From an uncultured Acetatifactor sp. (lineage in GTDB: Bacteria; Bacillota; Clostridia; Lachnospirales; Lachnospiraceae), in contig CAJUAP010000012.1 in NCBI GenBank assembly GCA_910584435.1, positions 1 through 64,000 of the forward strand: a stretch of 64,000 nucleotides of DNA, read 5' to 3'. The first letter of the stretch is position 1, and the number at the start of each line of letters is the position of its first letter. Below are positions 63,013 through 64,000 of this stretch, one piece after another. The notes beneath the pieces were generated by a model. That model did no database searches and was not told where the DNA came from. It saw only the letters and a program-made list of their open reading frames with translations. The position numbers were made by a program, and so were the translations under genes.

Positions 63013-64000
63013 ATGAAAAGGATTTATATTTTTACAGGAAAAGGCGGCGTGGGGAAGAGCAGTGTGGCAGCGGCTCACGCTGTGAAGAGCGCCGGGGAGG
63101 GCAGGAAAACGCTTCTGGTAAGTACGGATATGGCACATAATCTGGGAGATATTTTTGAGAGGAAAATGGGGAAAACAGTGGAAGAGAATGTGCTTCCTCA
63201 TTTGGACCTGTATGAGTTGGACCCGGAGCATGTGATGGAAAATGATTTTCCGGAGGTAATGGGATATTTGGGGAAGCTGTTTGCGGATCTGGGTGAACCG
63301 GATCTGCAGAATATGGGAATGATACCGGGAATGGAGGAATTATTTTCCCTGCTGAAGATTGCGGATATCTATAAGGAGGAGCAGTATGAACGGCTGATTG
63401 TGGACTGTGCGCCTACAGGTGAGACCTTATCTCTGCTGAAGTTCCCGGAACTGCTTTCCTGGTATATGGAAAAGCTTTTTCCGATTGGGAAGGTGGGGGT
63501 AAGGGTGCTGGCGCCCATTTCCAAAGCAGTATTTAAAGTAGAAATGCCCGACAAATGTGCGATGAATGAGATTGAGAAAATGTATCTGAAACTGGCGGAA
63601 TTACAGGAGCTTTTGAAAGACAGGGACATTACCAGTGTGAGGATTGTGACGGTTCCGGAGAAGATGGTCCTGGAAGAAACAAAACGCAATTATATGTATC
63701 TGAATCTCTATGATTTTAATGTGGATGGCGTATATATCAACCGGATTCTGCCAAAGGAGATTGGCAATCCTTTTTTTGACCAATGGCTTGTGCTCCAGAA
63801 GAAATATATTACTGCTTTGAAGGAAAGCTTTGGCGCATTGCCGATATATGAAATTCCCTGGTATGATGAGGAATTGAAAGGGGAGGCTGCCATCAGGAGA
63901 ATTGTGGCGGATGTGCTGGAGGGGAAGGATGTCTTCAGCACGAAAAGTATAACGGAAAGAGAGCGGTTTCTTCAGACAGAAACGGGATATCAACTGGAGG
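63013..64000 (+). CDS. ArsA/Get3-family ATPase (cut by window end)
   Basis: At least 329 residues; the frame is open to the last base. IYIFTGKGGVGKSSVAAAHA gives the deviant P-loop with signature Lys, followed by LVSTDMAHNLGDIF (switch I), LIVDCAPTGETLSLL (switch II) and ILPKE near the C terminus. ArsA-type ATPases act on arsenite pumps or tail-anchored proteins; in Firmicutes without arsB nearby the role is unclear. Starts at ATG 63013 with GGGAGTTGG upstream. Probably regulated with the MarR gene. Confidence 0.9.
   Translation, partial: MKRIYIFTGKGGVGKSSVAAAHAVKSAGEGRKTLLVSTDMAHNLGDIFERKMGKTVEENVLPHLDLYELDPEHVMENDFPEVMGYLGKLFADLGEPDLQNMGMIPGMEELFSLLKIADIYKEEQYERLIVDCAPTGETLSLLKFPELLSWYMEKLFPIGKVGVRVLAPISKAVFKVEMPDKCAMNEIEKMYLKLAELQELLKDRDITSVRIVTVPEKMVLEETKRNYMYLNLYDFNVDGVYINRILPKEIGNPFFDQWLVLQKKYITALKESFGALPIYEIPWYDEELKGEAAIRRIVADVLEGKDVFSTKSITERERFLQTETGYQLE

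Overview
The window looks like chromosomal DNA of a Clostridia member, most likely a Lachnospiraceae (gut Firmicute). The evidence is the core gene order uvrC-hprK-ROK kinase-murB-rapZ-whiA-HPr-like, AGGAGG-type ribosome binding sites, many ATG/GTG/TTG starts, intrinsic terminators, and typical families such as a fused homocysteine methyltransferase/MTHFR, an SPFH protein paired with a small ribbon protein, and a MutS-like protein without Smr. I saw no tRNA, rRNA, CRISPR array or intact insertion sequence.

Layout. 1-6380: a decayed regulatory locus (HTH pseudogene, two LytTR response regulators, sensor-kinase tail fragments) into which a restriction-modification pair is set; a 480-bp ungapped direct repeat (1263-1742 and 5898-6377) brackets one regulator and the R-M genes. 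6692-9010: a FAD/Rieske oxidoreductase and a tocopherol-cyclase-like protein. 9119-12181: a second, intact copy of the regulatory locus (double-HTH protein and two LytTR regulators) with a 64-bp tandem repeat in its leader. 12225-28525: seventeen closely packed plus-strand genes that read as a natural-product cluster. 28526-34033: intergenic remnants, a methionine-synthesis gene, an AEC transporter, an unknown gene and a cell-wall amidase. 34084-45754: housekeeping genes. 45827-64000: a solute-binding lipoprotein, a metal-efflux pair, aldolase, small regulators, a MutS-like ATPase, an Rpn nuclease, a GH127 arabinofuranosidase, thiamine pyrophosphokinase, KptA, MarR and an ArsA-like ATPase cut by the window end. 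Short repeat families are scattered between genes.

The main discovery candidate is the 12.4-28.5 kb cluster. At its heart is a full-length TruD-type pseudouridine synthase homologue with the catalytic Asp, placed not with tRNA genes but among an SDR, two radical SAM enzymes, an ATP-grasp ligase, an APH-fold kinase, an HPr-kinase-like protein, a PF14907-type nucleotidyltransferase, an adenylate-kinase-like protein, a carrier protein with a PLP decarboxylase, a PHP phosphoesterase, a GT2 glycosyltransferase and an ABC-2 exporter. I infer a pseudouridine-derived C-nucleoside pathway, probably with an amino-acid or peptide-like side chain. From memory, TruD-like enzymes make the C-nucleoside core of pseudouridimycin and malayamycin in Streptomyces; I do not know of such a pathway described in gut Clostridia.

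Regulation appears linked. The stretch before the cluster (12225-12369) matches the stretch before the first-locus regulator (1805-1949), including direct repeats 22 bp apart of the kind LytTR domains bind and an identical distance to the -10 box. The upstream LytTR regulators are therefore plausible controllers of the cluster.
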